Shown: positions 8,157 to 16,160, numbered from the stretch's first letter. The stretch: DNA of 25,355 nucleotides from Deltaproteobacteria bacterium UBA796 (GCA_002296975.1 DBIS01000123.1:5451-30805); one strand, 5' to 3'. A program made the numbers and translations. The notes: generated by a model not told the origin, from the letters alone.

Positions 8157-9227
8157 ATATGAAGTCTCAAATGTACGCATAAAGTCCACAAGCGCGCGCG
8201 CCGACTCAGGCTCGCATGCATTGTAAATACTCGCCCTCAGACCGCCAACCGAGCGGTGCCCCTTCAAACCCATCAGGTGTGCAGCCTCTGCCTCTGCCAA
8301 AAACTTGGCGTCGAGTTCGGCTGTGGGCGTGCGAAAGGTGATGTTCATTTTGGAGCGGTTTTCCTCGACTGCGTGTCCAGTCCAAAAGTCCGTGCGATCT
8401 ATCTCCGCATACAGCGCCGCGGCCTTGGCCTCGTTTCGCTCAGTCATCGGCCCCATGCCACCCATGTCCTCTATCCAAGCCAAAACCCGCTCAAGCGCGT
8501 AGATGCCGAAGGTGTTTGGGGTATTAAATAGGCCCCGTTTGTCGACCTGCAGCTTGTAGTCCAACATAGAGGAAAGCCCGCCAGGGGACTTCGCCATGGC
8601 CCAAGGGCTCAAGATGATGGCCGTCACACCCGATGGGCCCAAGTTCTTCTGAGCGCCCGCATAAATCAAACCATGGGCCGCCACATCGACAACACGGCTG
8701 CAGATGTCCGAACTCATATCGGCGACGAGGGGGACATTCCCAGTCTCTGGGTGGGTTTGAAACTGAGTGCCATAAATGGTGTTGTTGGTGGTGTAGGCCA
8801 AATAGGCAGCCTTTGGATCGACCTCAATGTGGGTCGGTAGGCGATCAAACCGGGTGGACTCGCCATCCCAAACCGCACGACCAGCAGCCACCCGCTGAGC
8901 TTCCTTCAGGGCTTTTTGAGACCATGTCCCGGTCAGCACAAAGTCAGCGGACTCACCGGGCCCTATCAAATTCATCGCGGTCATCAAAAACTGCAGGCTG
9001 GCACCACCTTGTAAAAACAGCACCTTATAATCATCAGGAATGCCCATCACGCGACGAAGCCGCTCCTCAGCCGAGCGATGCACACGGTCAAAGGCCACCG
9101 ACCGATGGGAGATTTCCATCAAGCCAAGCCCCGTGTTTTGAAAATTTGGCAACGCAGCGGCAAGCTGTGAGATCACGCTCACCGGCAGGACCGCTGGACC
9201 AGCAGAAAAATTATGGGCGCGACTCAT
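8151..9227 (-). CDS. serC: Phosphoserine aminotransferase
   Basis: A 358-residue PLP enzyme matching SerC in length (about 360) and pattern. It converts 3-phosphohydroxypyruvate and glutamate to phosphoserine and 2-oxoglutarate. The N-terminus HNFSAGPAVLP is the family signature. LFLQGGASLQF supplies the phosphate-binding Gly-Gly-Ala loop. DMSSDICSRVVDV contains the Asp that contacts the PLP pyridine nitrogen. K194 in GAQKNLGPSG is the Schiff-base lysine. The C-terminal HRSVGGLRASIYNA is also typical. Its ATG overlaps the serA stop as ATGA, so the two enzymes of consecutive serine biosynthesis steps are translationally coupled. No serB follows; downstream lies the convergent MscS gene. Confidence 0.97.
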   Translation of the reverse strand: MSRAHNFSAGPAVLPVSVISQLAAALPNFQNTGLGLMEISHRSVAFDRVHRSAEERLRRVMGIPDDYKVLFLQGGASLQFLMTAMNLIGPGESADFVLTGTWSQKALKEAQRVAAGRAVWDGESTRFDRLPTHIEVDPKAAYLAYTTNNTIYGTQFQTHPETGNVPLVADMSSDICSRVVDVAAHGLIYAGAQKNLGPSGVTAIILSPWAMAKSPGGLSSMLDYKLQVDKRGLFNTPNTFGIYALERVLAWIEDMGGMGPMTERNEAKAAALYAEIDRTDFWTGHAVEENRSKMNITFRTPTAELDAKFLAEAEAAHLMGLKGHRSVGGLRASIYNACEPESARALVDFMRTFETSYG

Positions 9228-10435
9228 GACCCCTCCATGGCGACCACATCGACCGCGAAAATGGCTTCATTGGCCTCTATCTCAGAAACCAGAGCCGCTG
9301 AGGGTGCCGAATCGACCTGAATATGTGCACAGGCTGCATGCGCGCCATCAAAAACGATGTTTTGCATCTCTTGAACGTTAATCTCACCCGTTCTGAGGGT
9401 GGTCAACACCCGGGCCAAAACCCCCACCTTGTCTTTGTGCCGCACAACCAACAAATGGGTGGCATGTCGCCCAGTGGCCAAGTTGACGCAGTTGGGTACA
9501 GCGCCTGAGTTTTTCCAAGCGCTCACAATCCGGACAACCTCGTCGCCCACAGCCTCTGATGCCTGCTCAGTGCTCGCGCCGATATGATGTGTTCCGTACA
9601 CCCCGTCGAGTGCGGCCAAGGGTGTCGACCACGCTTCATCTTGGCCAGGCTCATTACAAAATACGTCTATCCCTGCCTTGATTCCCTTGGATTTAATGGC
9701 GTTCATCAAGGCCGCTTCATCCACAACCTCACCGCGAGATGTGTTGATAAAAATGGCGCCGGGCTTCATCGCGCCCAAAACATCATCGGAAATTAAGCCT
9801 CTTGTGTGGGCGTTAAGCGCCACGTGAACGCTCAACACATCCGCACGCTCAGCAACAGCCACAGCACTTTGAGCTTGCTCAATGCCGAGGTCTTTGGCCC
9901 GACTTGGGGTCAAGGAAATATCCCAGGCGACCACACCCATATCGAAGGCCTTGGCACGACGCGCGACCTCCGCACCGATATTGCCCATACCGATCAAGCC
10001 AAGCGTCCGCCCTTTGAGGCCACGTGTGCCTTTGGCGAAAACCTTTTTCTTCCATTCTCCGGCACGCAGGCTCGCGACATTATCAGCGATGCGCCGATCT
10101 GCGTTGAGCATATGACCAAAGGCCAACTCAGCGACCGCAGCTGCATTTTTACCCGGACAGTTCGCCACATACACACCCCGCGCGCTCGCGACGTCCACAG
10201 CGATGGTGTTGACCCCTGCCCCAGCACGAACCACCACACTCAGAGAGCGGGCCGCCTCAAGATGCTCGGGGTTGACCCTGGTTGAGCGAACCACCAAAAC
10301 AGCGGGATCATGCTCGGCCAACGCTGCAACCAAACTCGGCCCTGACAGGCCTACATCCTGCGTTACCTGGCAACCGAGGGCCTCCAAAGCGGGGCGTACC
10401 ACTGCGGCCATTTTATCTGCTATCAATACCTTCAT
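9224..10435 (-). CDS. serA: D-3-phosphoglycerate dehydrogenase
   Basis: A 403-residue enzyme of the E. coli SerA length class (410). It oxidises 3-phosphoglycerate to 3-phosphohydroxypyruvate with NAD, the first step of serine synthesis. The nucleotide-binding loop is GLIGMGNIGAEVARRAKAF. The catalytic triad is visible as Arg in INTSRGEVVDE, Glu in DVFCNEPG and His in GTHHIGAST. The last 85 residues (LLVVRHKDKVGVLARVL, then INVQEMQNIVF) form an ACT regulatory domain, which in relatives binds serine for feedback inhibition; the intervening domain of longer PGDHs is absent. AGGAG lies 9 bases before the ATG at 10435. It is co-transcribed with serC and divergent from the receiver-EAL gene. Confidence 0.97.
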   Translation of the reverse strand: MKVLIADKMAAVVRPALEALGCQVTQDVGLSGPSLVAALAEHDPAVLVVRSTRVNPEHLEAARSLSVVVRAGAGVNTIAVDVASARGVYVANCPGKNAAAVAELAFGHMLNADRRIADNVASLRAGEWKKKVFAKGTRGLKGRTLGLIGMGNIGAEVARRAKAFDMGVVAWDISLTPSRAKDLGIEQAQSAVAVAERADVLSVHVALNAHTRGLISDDVLGAMKPGAIFINTSRGEVVDEAALMNAIKSKGIKAGIDVFCNEPGQDEAWSTPLAALDGVYGTHHIGASTEQASEAVGDEVVRIVSAWKNSGAVPNCVNLATGRHATHLLVVRHKDKVGVLARVLTTLRTGEINVQEMQNIVFDGAHAACAHIQVDSAPSAALVSEIEANEAIFAVDVVAMEGS

Positions 10436-10544
10436 GGTTCATCTCTCCTGACTCTTGGGTGGATTATCACCAAAGGGCGATCCGTCGGGGCTCGAACTCA
10501 TGCATAATGCGGAGGTAGCTCTCGGCCATCTCAGGCCCCTAAAT

Positions 10545-10550
10545 GAGGAG
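10545..10550 (+). promoter_or_regulatory. Ribosome binding site deciding the start at 10560
   Basis: GAGGAG lies 9 bases before the ATG at 10560, from which the product begins MARILAVDDD exactly as its tandem paralogue begins MARILVVDDD. The reading frame stays open back to 10455 and has another ATG at 10551, but that one directly abuts the site and cannot use it well. Confidence 0.6.
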
Positions 10551-10559
10551 ATGCTTTTT

Positions 10560-11708
10560 ATGGCGCGCATTTTGGCGGTCGATGACGACCCACTGGTTCG
10601 TCGCTGCATCTCCCGCATCTTGGTCAACGCCGGTCATGAGGTCGTGCCTGCCGGGGATGGTGCCGACGCCCTACAACTCGCCTCCGATCGGGCCTTCGAT
10701 GTGGCCTTGGTCGACTATCACCTCCCCTTTATCGACGGTCTGGAAGTGCTTCAACGCCTCCGCGAGGTTCAGCCTGGCTGTTTGCGAATCTTGGTGACAG
10801 GCGCTTTAGACCTGCCCATGATTATGGACGCCGTCAACCGTGGCGAGGTCATGCGGGTGGTGGAGAAACCCTTCGAGTCGGTAGGACTGATCAGCGCCGT
10901 CGAGGATGCGATGACCGCCCGACGACGAATGATGGAGGTCTACCAAGTCCAAGAACAAGCCGCCTCCGCCCATGAACGGACCATGCTCGAGGCATGCTTA
11001 GACGGTGGATATACCCGGCTGGCCCTACAGCCAATCGTGTCCGGAAAAGACTCCTCCATCCAAGCTTTTGAGTGCTTGCTTCGCTCGACTCACAGCGTTT
11101 TGGACGGGCCACTGTCCATCATTCGGGCAGCAGAACGACACGATATGCTGCCACAACTCGGGCGCGCGGTCAGCCTTCACGCCGCAGAGTGGATCCCAAA
11201 AATACCGCAGGGCATCAAGCTGTTCATGAACCTCCACCCCGATGAACTCGCCGACCCAGATGGCATGTGTGCCAGCTTGGAGCCCCTCAAGCCTTGGGCC
11301 AAGCGTGTGGTGTTGGAGATCACCGAGCGCAGCCGACTTCAAGGCATCGAGGCATGGGACGAGAGCGTCGAGCGGGTGACCGCGATGGGGTTTGCGATCG
11401 CGGTTGACGATTTGGGTGCCGGCTACAGTTCATTGAGCGTGCTCGCTGAGCTTCAGCCGAGCTTTATTAAAGTCGATATGTCGATCGTTCGCGGCATAGA
11501 TTGCGACCCCAGAAAGCAACGTCTTGTGGACTTGCTCACCCGTTTCGCAGAGGCCACCGACGCCACCTTGATCGCAGAGGGCGTTGAGACTCAAGACGAG
11601 GCTTCAGCCCTGCGCGTATGCGGCGCCCACCTGCTCCAAGGGTACCTTTTTGGAAAGCCGTCCACCGAGCTTCCCGATTGCATCATCAAATCGAGCGCTT
11701 CGGCATAG
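10560..11708 (+). CDS. Response regulator with EAL domain (c-di-GMP phosphodiesterase), copy 1
   Basis: A 382-residue cytoplasmic two-domain protein. Residues 1-120 are a receiver with D8/D9, phosphoacceptor D52, T80 and K103 all present, so phosphorylation by a histidine kinase is expected. Residues 150-370 are an EAL domain. The signature motif reads ECLLR rather than EALLR, but metal and catalytic residues appear kept: E171, N224, E253, D283/D284 in VDDLGAGYSS, K304, E340 and E343 in AEGVE, and the final LLQGYLFGKP. Hydrolysis of cyclic di-GMP to pGpG is therefore predicted, controlled by phosphorylation. No kinase lies nearby. The next gene is a paralogue 9 bases downstream. The leader is shared with divergent serA. 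Confidence 0.92.
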   Translation: MARILAVDDDPLVRRCISRILVNAGHEVVPAGDGADALQLASDRAFDVALVDYHLPFIDGLEVLQRLREVQPGCLRILVTGALDLPMIMDAVNRGEVMRVVEKPFESVGLISAVEDAMTARRRMMEVYQVQEQAASAHERTMLEACLDGGYTRLALQPIVSGKDSSIQAFECLLRSTHSVLDGPLSIIRAAERHDMLPQLGRAVSLHAAEWIPKIPQGIKLFMNLHPDELADPDGMCASLEPLKPWAKRVVLEITERSRLQGIEAWDESVERVTAMGFAIAVDDLGAGYSSLSVLAELQPSFIKVDMSIVRGIDCDPRKQRLVDLLTRFAEATDATLIAEGVETQDEASALRVCGAHLLQGYLFGKPSTELPDCIIKSSASA

Positions 11709-11710
11709 GA
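11707..11710 (+). promoter_or_regulatory. Ribosome binding site for a TTG start
   Basis: AGGA overlapping the TAG stop of copy 1 lies 7 bases before the TTG at 11718. No ATG or GTG fits the conserved MARIL-DDD beginning, so the TTG start rests on this site and on alignment with copy 1. Confidence 0.5.
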
Positions 11711-11717
11711 CACTGTT

Positions 11718-12839
11718 TTGGCACGCATCTTAGTGGTTGATGATGATCAGATAGTCCTCCGTTCCGTGGAGCGGGTCTTGTCCCGGGCTGGCCACGATGT
11801 CTCTGCGCAAAGCAGAGGTGAGGACTCTTTGGACTGCGCAAACTCTCAGCCCTTCGATGTGGCCATTGTCGACTACAAGCTTCCCCAAATGGACGGGCTT
11901 GAGGTACTCCAGCGGCTGCGAGATATTCAGCCTCGTTGTGTGCGGATGTTGATGACCGGTGAGCTGGTGCTGCCTTTGGTTGTGACCGCAGTGAATGTTG
12001 GAAAGGTCTCTCGGGTGATCGAAAAGCCCTTCGATGCCAACACTTTGGTTGAGACAGTAAATGAGGCACTCGCCAATTACCGGCGTCTGACCGCTATGCT
12101 TCAGAATCAACGGGGGGTGGGCTCTGCCCAGGAACGCAGACAAATCTCCGAAGTCATCAAGGGCAGCGGCCTGCGTTTGGCCATTCAACCCATCATACGT
12201 ACATCGAGCAACACCCTTTTTGGCTATGAAGTGTTGCTGCGGTCCTCTCACCCAATCCTCGACGGCCCAGGCCCAGTCTTGGCTGCAGCAGAGCGGCATG
12301 GAATGCTGAGAGAGCTGGGCTCTGTGGTGGTCGCCCGCGCAGCTGAATGGCTGATGCGCCTTCCAGATTCTGCCCATATTTTCATGAACCTTCACCCCCA
12401 AGAGTTGGTGGACTCCGCCGCACTGTCCACCCGTATGGAGGTGCTCCAATTATGGTCGGACAGGGTGGTATTGGAAATCACCGAGCGCGCTGAATATAGC
12501 TCCAACTTCTCTTGGCAGACCGCCTTAGAGCGGGTCAAAGAGATGGGCTTTCAAATCGCCATCGACGATCTCGGCTCTGGGTACGCCGCCCTCAATATGC
12601 TCGCAGAGCTCCAGCCTCATTTTATGAAAGTGGACATGTCGATTGTCCGAAACGTCAACGCAGACAACCACAAACGCCGCTTGGTTGATTTATTATGCAA
12701 CTTCGCATCGGCCACCGGGTCTGAGGTTGTCGCCGAAGGCGTCGAGACCGAAGAAGAAGCCCAAGCGCTCGCTGATGCTGGGGTCGACCTGATGCAAGGC
12801 TATTTGTTTGGCGAACCCCGACTGAATCTCATCCCCTAA
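11718..12839 (+). CDS. Response regulator with EAL domain (c-di-GMP phosphodiesterase), copy 2
   Basis: A 373-residue tandem paralogue of the preceding gene, roughly half identical by eye and in register: receiver phosphoacceptor D52 and EAL-motif E171 fall at the same residue numbers. The receiver keeps D8/D9, D52, T80 and the Lys of IEKPF. The EAL domain has EVLLR, FMNLHPQEL, LEITERAEY, AIDDLGSGYAALN, FMKVDMS, AEGVETEEEA and LMQGYLFGEP, so the catalytic set looks complete; loop 6 reads GYAA instead of GYSS. It starts with TTG, which may lower its yield relative to copy 1. A local duplication is the simplest origin. The pair may answer different kinases or form heterodimers, which the sequence cannot decide. 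Confidence 0.9.
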   Translation: MARILVVDDDQIVLRSVERVLSRAGHDVSAQSRGEDSLDCANSQPFDVAIVDYKLPQMDGLEVLQRLRDIQPRCVRMLMTGELVLPLVVTAVNVGKVSRVIEKPFDANTLVETVNEALANYRRLTAMLQNQRGVGSAQERRQISEVIKGSGLRLAIQPIIRTSSNTLFGYEVLLRSSHPILDGPGPVLAAAERHGMLRELGSVVVARAAEWLMRLPDSAHIFMNLHPQELVDSAALSTRMEVLQLWSDRVVLEITERAEYSSNFSWQTALERVKEMGFQIAIDDLGSGYAALNMLAELQPHFMKVDMSIVRNVNADNHKRRLVDLLCNFASATGSEVVAEGVETEEEAQALADAGVDLMQGYLFGEPRLNLIP

Positions 12840-12841
12840 AC

Positions 12842-12855
12842 CCCCGGCTTCGGGG
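12842..12855 (+). repeat. Small GC hairpin between EAL gene and ribF
   Basis: CCCCG (12842-12846), loop GCTT, CGGGG (12851-12855): a perfect 5-base-pair stem right after the EAL copy 2 stop. No T-tract follows, so it is not a standard intrinsic terminator; it could attenuate readthrough into ribF or have no role. The 37-base gap is too short for an FMN riboswitch. Confidence 0.25.
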
Positions 12856-12876
12856 CGTACGGGATAATCGAGTTCG

Positions 12877-13800
12877 ATGCTACAAGTCTTTGCCGGCTCC
12901 GCTGCCTACCCGAGTGATCTCCCTCGGCCTGTGCTCGCCATCGGAAACTTCGATGGCCTACACCTGGGGCACCGACACCTGATCGCCAAGCTCGTTGAGA
13001 CGGCCAGAACCCTCAACGCACCCGCTGCGGTTTACACCTTTGACCCTCCACCACGGGTGGTGCTGTCCCCAGACGCTCACCCACCACGCATCCAGACTTG
13101 GCCCGATAAGGTTCGGATTTTGGGTGAGTTGGGCGTTGATATTATGGTGGTAGAGCGTTTCACCCGGGCTTTCGCCCTACATCCGCCCAGCTGGTTTATC
13201 GCCGAAGTATTGGGTTCGCGCATACAACCATTGGCCATGGTTTTGGGCTATGACACCCGCTTTGGTTGTCAGCGAAAAGGAAATATCAGCACCATAAGAT
13301 CAGCCTTCCCAGACATGGAAATAACTGAAGTTAAAGCCCTGGAAATTAATGGTAAGCCTGTGAGTTCTAGTAAAATTCGCAGCCTAGTGGGCGATGGACA
13401 TGTTGCCGATGCTGCCAAACTTTTGGGGTGTGCCCACCGAATCCGCGGGACGGTTGTTGCCGGTAAAGCACGCGGCCGCACCCTTGGTTTTCCGACCGCA
13501 AATCTACGGACCGACGCCTTGCTTATCCCCTCTCGTGGCGTGTATGCGGTGCGGGTACAGGTGGAACGCGGGCCATGGCATAATGGGGTCGCCAATCTCG
13601 GAACCCGTCCCACATTTGATGGCCATGGTTTTTTGATAGAGGTCCATCTGCTGGACTTTTCGGGTGATCTGTACGGCAATGAGCTTTGCGTGGAATTCAT
13701 CGTACGACTGAGGGGCGAGCAGCAATTTGAAGGCGCTGAGGCGCTTCGCACACAGATTCAACTCGACATTGGTCTGGCACGCACGGCGTTAGCCGAATGA
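12877..13800 (+). CDS. ribF: Bifunctional riboflavin kinase/FAD synthetase
   Basis: A 307-residue two-domain enzyme of normal length for the family (about 310). It makes FMN from riboflavin and ATP, then FAD from FMN and ATP. The N-terminal FAD synthetase domain shows the nucleotidyltransferase motif GNFDGLHLGH (23-32), then LGYDTRFG (123-130) and SSSKIR. The C-terminal riboflavin kinase domain shows GRTLGFPTANL (200-210), then GVYAVRV, NLGTRPTF and the acidic VHLLDFSGDLYG segment. It opens a three-gene unit; its TGA overlaps the aroE ATG. The ribosome site is weak, with only a short purine stretch before the ATG. Identification is firm. Confidence 0.97.
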   Translation: MLQVFAGSAAYPSDLPRPVLAIGNFDGLHLGHRHLIAKLVETARTLNAPAAVYTFDPPPRVVLSPDAHPPRIQTWPDKVRILGELGVDIMVVERFTRAFALHPPSWFIAEVLGSRIQPLAMVLGYDTRFGCQRKGNISTIRSAFPDMEITEVKALEINGKPVSSSKIRSLVGDGHVADAAKLLGCAHRIRGTVVAGKARGRTLGFPTANLRTDALLIPSRGVYAVRVQVERGPWHNGVANLGTRPTFDGHGFLIEVHLLDFSGDLYGNELCVEFIVRLRGEQQFEGAEALRTQIQLDIGLARTALAE

Positions 13801-14660
13801 AGGCCATCCCGATCACCGGTCATACGCGGATTTTTGGGCTTATCGGCCATCCTGTTCGTCATTCGCTGTCCCCGGCGATGTACAACACTCTTTTTGCCCG
13901 TTTTGAGATCGATGCGGTTTATCTTGCCTTCGATGTCGACCCAAAAAATGCTCAAAAAGTAGCCGACTTAATCCGGGTCATGGGCCTCGATGGCGTCAAC
14001 CTCACCGTGCCCTTCAAAGAGGCGGTGATGCCCCTGCTGAACACCACGACAACCGCCGCTGCAGAGGCCGGTGCCGTGAATGTGGTCATTCAGACCGATG
14101 GTGAGCTGGTGGGATTTAACACCGATGGCGAAGGCTTTATTCGGGCGCTCTCTGAGGAGGCCGGACCACAAATCGAGGGTATCCATGCGATCATCTTGGG
14201 TGCGGGTGGTGCGGCACGGGCGGTGGCCTCTGGGCTTTTGGACCGCAAAGCGGCCCGCATCAGCATTTTAAACCGCAGCCAGGCGCGGGCAAAACAGGCG
14301 GCGAGCGCGCTAAAGGCCAGCTTTCCCGATGGTCGGATCGATGTGGGGCCCTTGGATGCCAAGGCCTTCGGTCTCATCGCCGGGTCGGCAGCCTTGGTGG
14401 TCAACTGCACAGCCGGTCCCGCAGCCCCAACCATCGGGACCTTCGAGCCCAAACGACTTGGAGGACCACAAGCCACCTGGGTGGACGTCAACTACTGGAT
14501 GGCGGTACCGCCGGCCCAAACACGCTGCGAAGATGCTGGTGTCCGCTTTTACGACGGCCTGGGCATGCTGGCCCACCAAGGAGCGTTGGCCTTTGAACTG
14601 TTTACGGGCCACCCCATCACCGGCGCCGAGTTGCTCACTTTTTTGAGGGGCCAAAAATGA
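13797..14660 (+). CDS. aroE: Shikimate dehydrogenase
   Basis: A 287-residue NADP-dependent enzyme that reduces 3-dehydroshikimate to shikimate in aromatic amino acid synthesis; E. coli AroE is 272 residues. Shikimate-binding SLSPAMY is at 23-29. The catalytic pair is K74 in NLTVPFK and D110 in FNTDGEGF. The Rossmann loop is LGAGGAARAVASG (about 134-146). NRSQARAKQ, after the second strand, has the Asn-Arg-Ser/Thr signature that contacts the adenosine phosphate of NADP. The C-terminal DGLGMLAHQGALAFELFTG is also typical. It overlaps ribF upstream and the receiver-like gene downstream, both as ATGA, so the three should be made from one transcript although their pathways differ. Confidence 0.96.
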   Translation: MKAIPITGHTRIFGLIGHPVRHSLSPAMYNTLFARFEIDAVYLAFDVDPKNAQKVADLIRVMGLDGVNLTVPFKEAVMPLLNTTTTAAAEAGAVNVVIQTDGELVGFNTDGEGFIRALSEEAGPQIEGIHAIILGAGGAARAVASGLLDRKAARISILNRSQARAKQAASALKASFPDGRIDVGPLDAKAFGLIAGSAALVVNCTAGPAAPTIGTFEPKRLGGPQATWVDVNYWMAVPPAQTRCEDAGVRFYDGLGMLAHQGALAFELFTGHPITGAELLTFLRGQK

Positions 14661-15091
14661 AGCCCACGGTGCTTGTGGTCGAACCCAAGGTACACCGTCG
14701 GCTCCTGCTCCTAGACGGGCTTCGAGACGACTTTGAGGTGACGCCCCAGGTGAGCCTTGATGCTGCCTTGCGGCAAATTCGAATACTGAGACCTGCGGTA
14801 ATTCTCATCGGTCTTGGGCGACGCTCTGGGCCGGGGCTAAGGCTGGTACGGCAAGTGAAAACCGACTCGGGCAATATGTCCCTTGTTGGGCTTATCGACT
14901 GGGGTGCTCGCCTAACAAAACCCCGTGGATACCTTGGTGATGGACACGCTGACGGTATTTTTCAGGGTACGCCCACTGCGGCCCAGGCTGTTGTGTTCGT
15001 CAATGCCCTCTCAGACAAGCCTTGCATGGGGTCAAACACCAAGCGCGTGTGGTCTGTTTTGGGTGCGATCGGCGACATGTTCAACGATTAG
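14657..15091 (+). CDS. Degenerate (pseudo-)receiver domain protein
   Basis: A 144-residue single-domain protein whose strand pattern follows a response-regulator receiver: TVLVVEPKVHRRLLLLDGL, then LRPAVILIGLGRRSGPGLRLVRQVK, then SLVGLI. The phosphorylation residues are missing. The acidic pair is reduced to a single Glu (E9-P10), the aligned phosphoacceptor position is G52, and the conserved Lys-Pro is replaced by GIFQGTP. It therefore should not take phosphate in the usual way and may act as a phospho-independent interaction module. The start codon overlaps the aroE stop (ATGA). A 9-base-pair hairpin lies 3 bases after its stop. The receiver assignment is by pattern only and carries moderate confidence. 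Confidence 0.72.
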   Translation: MKPTVLVVEPKVHRRLLLLDGLRDDFEVTPQVSLDAALRQIRILRPAVILIGLGRRSGPGLRLVRQVKTDSGNMSLVGLIDWGARLTKPRGYLGDGHADGIFQGTPTAAQAVVFVNALSDKPCMGSNTKRVWSVLGAIGDMFND

Positions 15092-15094
15092 CAT

Positions 15095-15120
15095 TGAGCG
15101 CCACGATGGGTTGGCGTTCA
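15095..15120 (+). terminator. Stem-loop after the ribF-aroE-receiver unit
   Basis: TGAGCGCCA (15095-15103) pairs with TGGCGTTCA (15112-15120) around an 8-base loop, giving 9 base pairs including one G-T pair. It begins 3 bases after the TAG of the receiver-like gene, where the plus-strand unit should end before convergent genes. The bases after it (CGGTCGTTGG) contain no T run, so it may be a weak terminator or an RNA-stabilising hairpin. Confidence 0.35.
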
Positions 15121-15174
15121 CGGTCGTTGGAGGTGGCCGGACTGTTCGCTGCACGAGGGGCCCTTCGGCCTGAA

Positions 15175-15220
15175 TATTGCCCACACATCATCGGTCCTGA
15201 CCCCCTGACCTATTGCCCAC
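15175..15220. repeat. Short direct repeats at the end of the OmpA gene
   Basis: TATTGCCCAC occurs at 15175-15184 and again at 15211-15220. The stretch between contains GGTCCTGACC (a near palindrome) and a doubled CCTGACC. The second copy lies inside the last codons of the OmpA-like gene. The origin is unknown; a remnant of a small repeat element or chance are both possible. Confidence 0.3.
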
Positions 15221-16160
15221 CCTTGGTGATATGAAACTCCACCCGGCGGTTATTCGCTCGCCCTGACCGTGTTCGGTTGGTGTCAATCGGGGTATTTTCG
15301 CCCAAGCCCTTGGACTTCAGCCGCCCATCAGCAACACCTTGGCTGACCAAATACTCTCGCACGGCCAAAGCCCGACGCTCGCTCAAGCGTTGGTTGGCAC
15401 TGGCTGAGCCCTGTGCGTCGGTATGGCCCTCTACCCGCACGTGAATCTCTGGATAATCCGCCAACACCGCGACCACTGCATTCAAGATGGTGTGACTCAC
15501 AGTCTTGATGGTGGACCGGCCCGTAGCAAAGAGTACTTTTTCGCCGATCACGATTTGATCACGCGAGATCTCCACCCCACTTGGGCCTGAATCCGGGCAG
15601 CCATCGGTGTCCAAGTACCCATTCATGGTCTCTGGCTCATTCGGACATTTATCGTCTGTGTCCAAGATGCCATCTTCATCGTTATCCAAATCTGGACAAC
15701 CATCTTCATCTTGAAAATCATCCCGATCTTCGGGCTCATCCGGGCACAGATCCTTGGCGTCTTCAATCAGGTCTTCATCCCGATCGAAGTCCGGACAACC
15801 ATCTTCGTCGAGGTGACCATCAAAGTCCTCGGGCTCATCAGGGCACTTGTCTTCGTGATCCCAAATACCGTCGCCATCGCGGTCTTTCGGCCGACATGCA
15901 TCCGCTTTGGTGATCGCCTGTCCAGCCGCCGCCCGCGCCGTGTTCATGTGCTCAGTGGCCCGCCGTACATCGCCTTGTTCAAACTCAACCGACAAAAAGT
16001 CAGCGTGTGAGGTCGCAAGCGCACTCTGCTTTGGCGCGCACTCAGATGCCCATTTATCCTTGTTCATCTCAGCCAATTGGGCCTTGAGTGCCACATGCTC
16101 AGCAGGCAGTTTCGCCGCCTGAAGACACCCACCAAGACCGAGTAAAAAGAACCAGCGCAT
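15210..16160 (-). CDS. OmpA-family lipoprotein with thrombospondin type 3 repeats
   Basis: A 316-residue outer-membrane lipoprotein. The ATG at 16160 gives MRWFFLLGLGGC, a lipobox-like L9-G-G-C12 after an unusually short 11-residue signal. Residues 25-90 are helical. Residues 93-180 hold calcium-binding TSP3 repeats with DxDxDG loops and recurring CPDEPED/DEDGCPD units. Residues 200-312 are an OmpA C-terminal domain: FATGRSTIK, VRVEGHTDAQGS, LSERRALAVREYL and RANNRRVEF, with the Asp and Arg expected to hold diaminopimelate of peptidoglycan. It should tether outer membrane to cell wall. The ATG overlaps the upstream lipoprotein stop (ATGA). The frame stays open to 16289, but that extension destroys the signal peptide and overlaps the neighbour. 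Confidence 0.93.
   Translation of the reverse strand: MRWFFLLGLGGCLQAAKLPAEHVALKAQLAEMNKDKWASECAPKQSALATSHADFLSVEFEQGDVRRATEHMNTARAAAGQAITKADACRPKDRDGDGIWDHEDKCPDEPEDFDGHLDEDGCPDFDRDEDLIEDAKDLCPDEPEDRDDFQDEDGCPDLDNDEDGILDTDDKCPNEPETMNGYLDTDGCPDSGPSGVEISRDQIVIGEKVLFATGRSTIKTVSHTILNAVVAVLADYPEIHVRVEGHTDAQGSASANQRLSERRALAVREYLVSQGVADGRLKSKGLGENTPIDTNRTRSGRANNRRVEFHITKGGQ

Noticed and set aside
8633..9229. Plus-strand open frame of 198 codons antisense to serC
   Set aside because: It is the complement of firmly identified serC; its composition (Ser, Arg, His, Pro, Trp) is that of a shadow frame.
10481..10510. tRNA-like T-loop string (GGCTCGAACTC, or GAGTTCGAGCC on the other strand) in the serA/EAL gap
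   Set aside because: The flanking bases do not form a T-stem and no anticodon arm or acceptor stem can be built.
10455..10559. N-terminal extension of the first receiver-EAL protein
   Set aside because: The extra 35 residues are absent from the tandem paralogue, and a good ribosome site marks the ATG at 10560.
12840..12876. Possible FMN riboswitch before ribF
   Set aside because: Only 37 bases are available, far less than an FMN aptamer, and no conserved segment is present.
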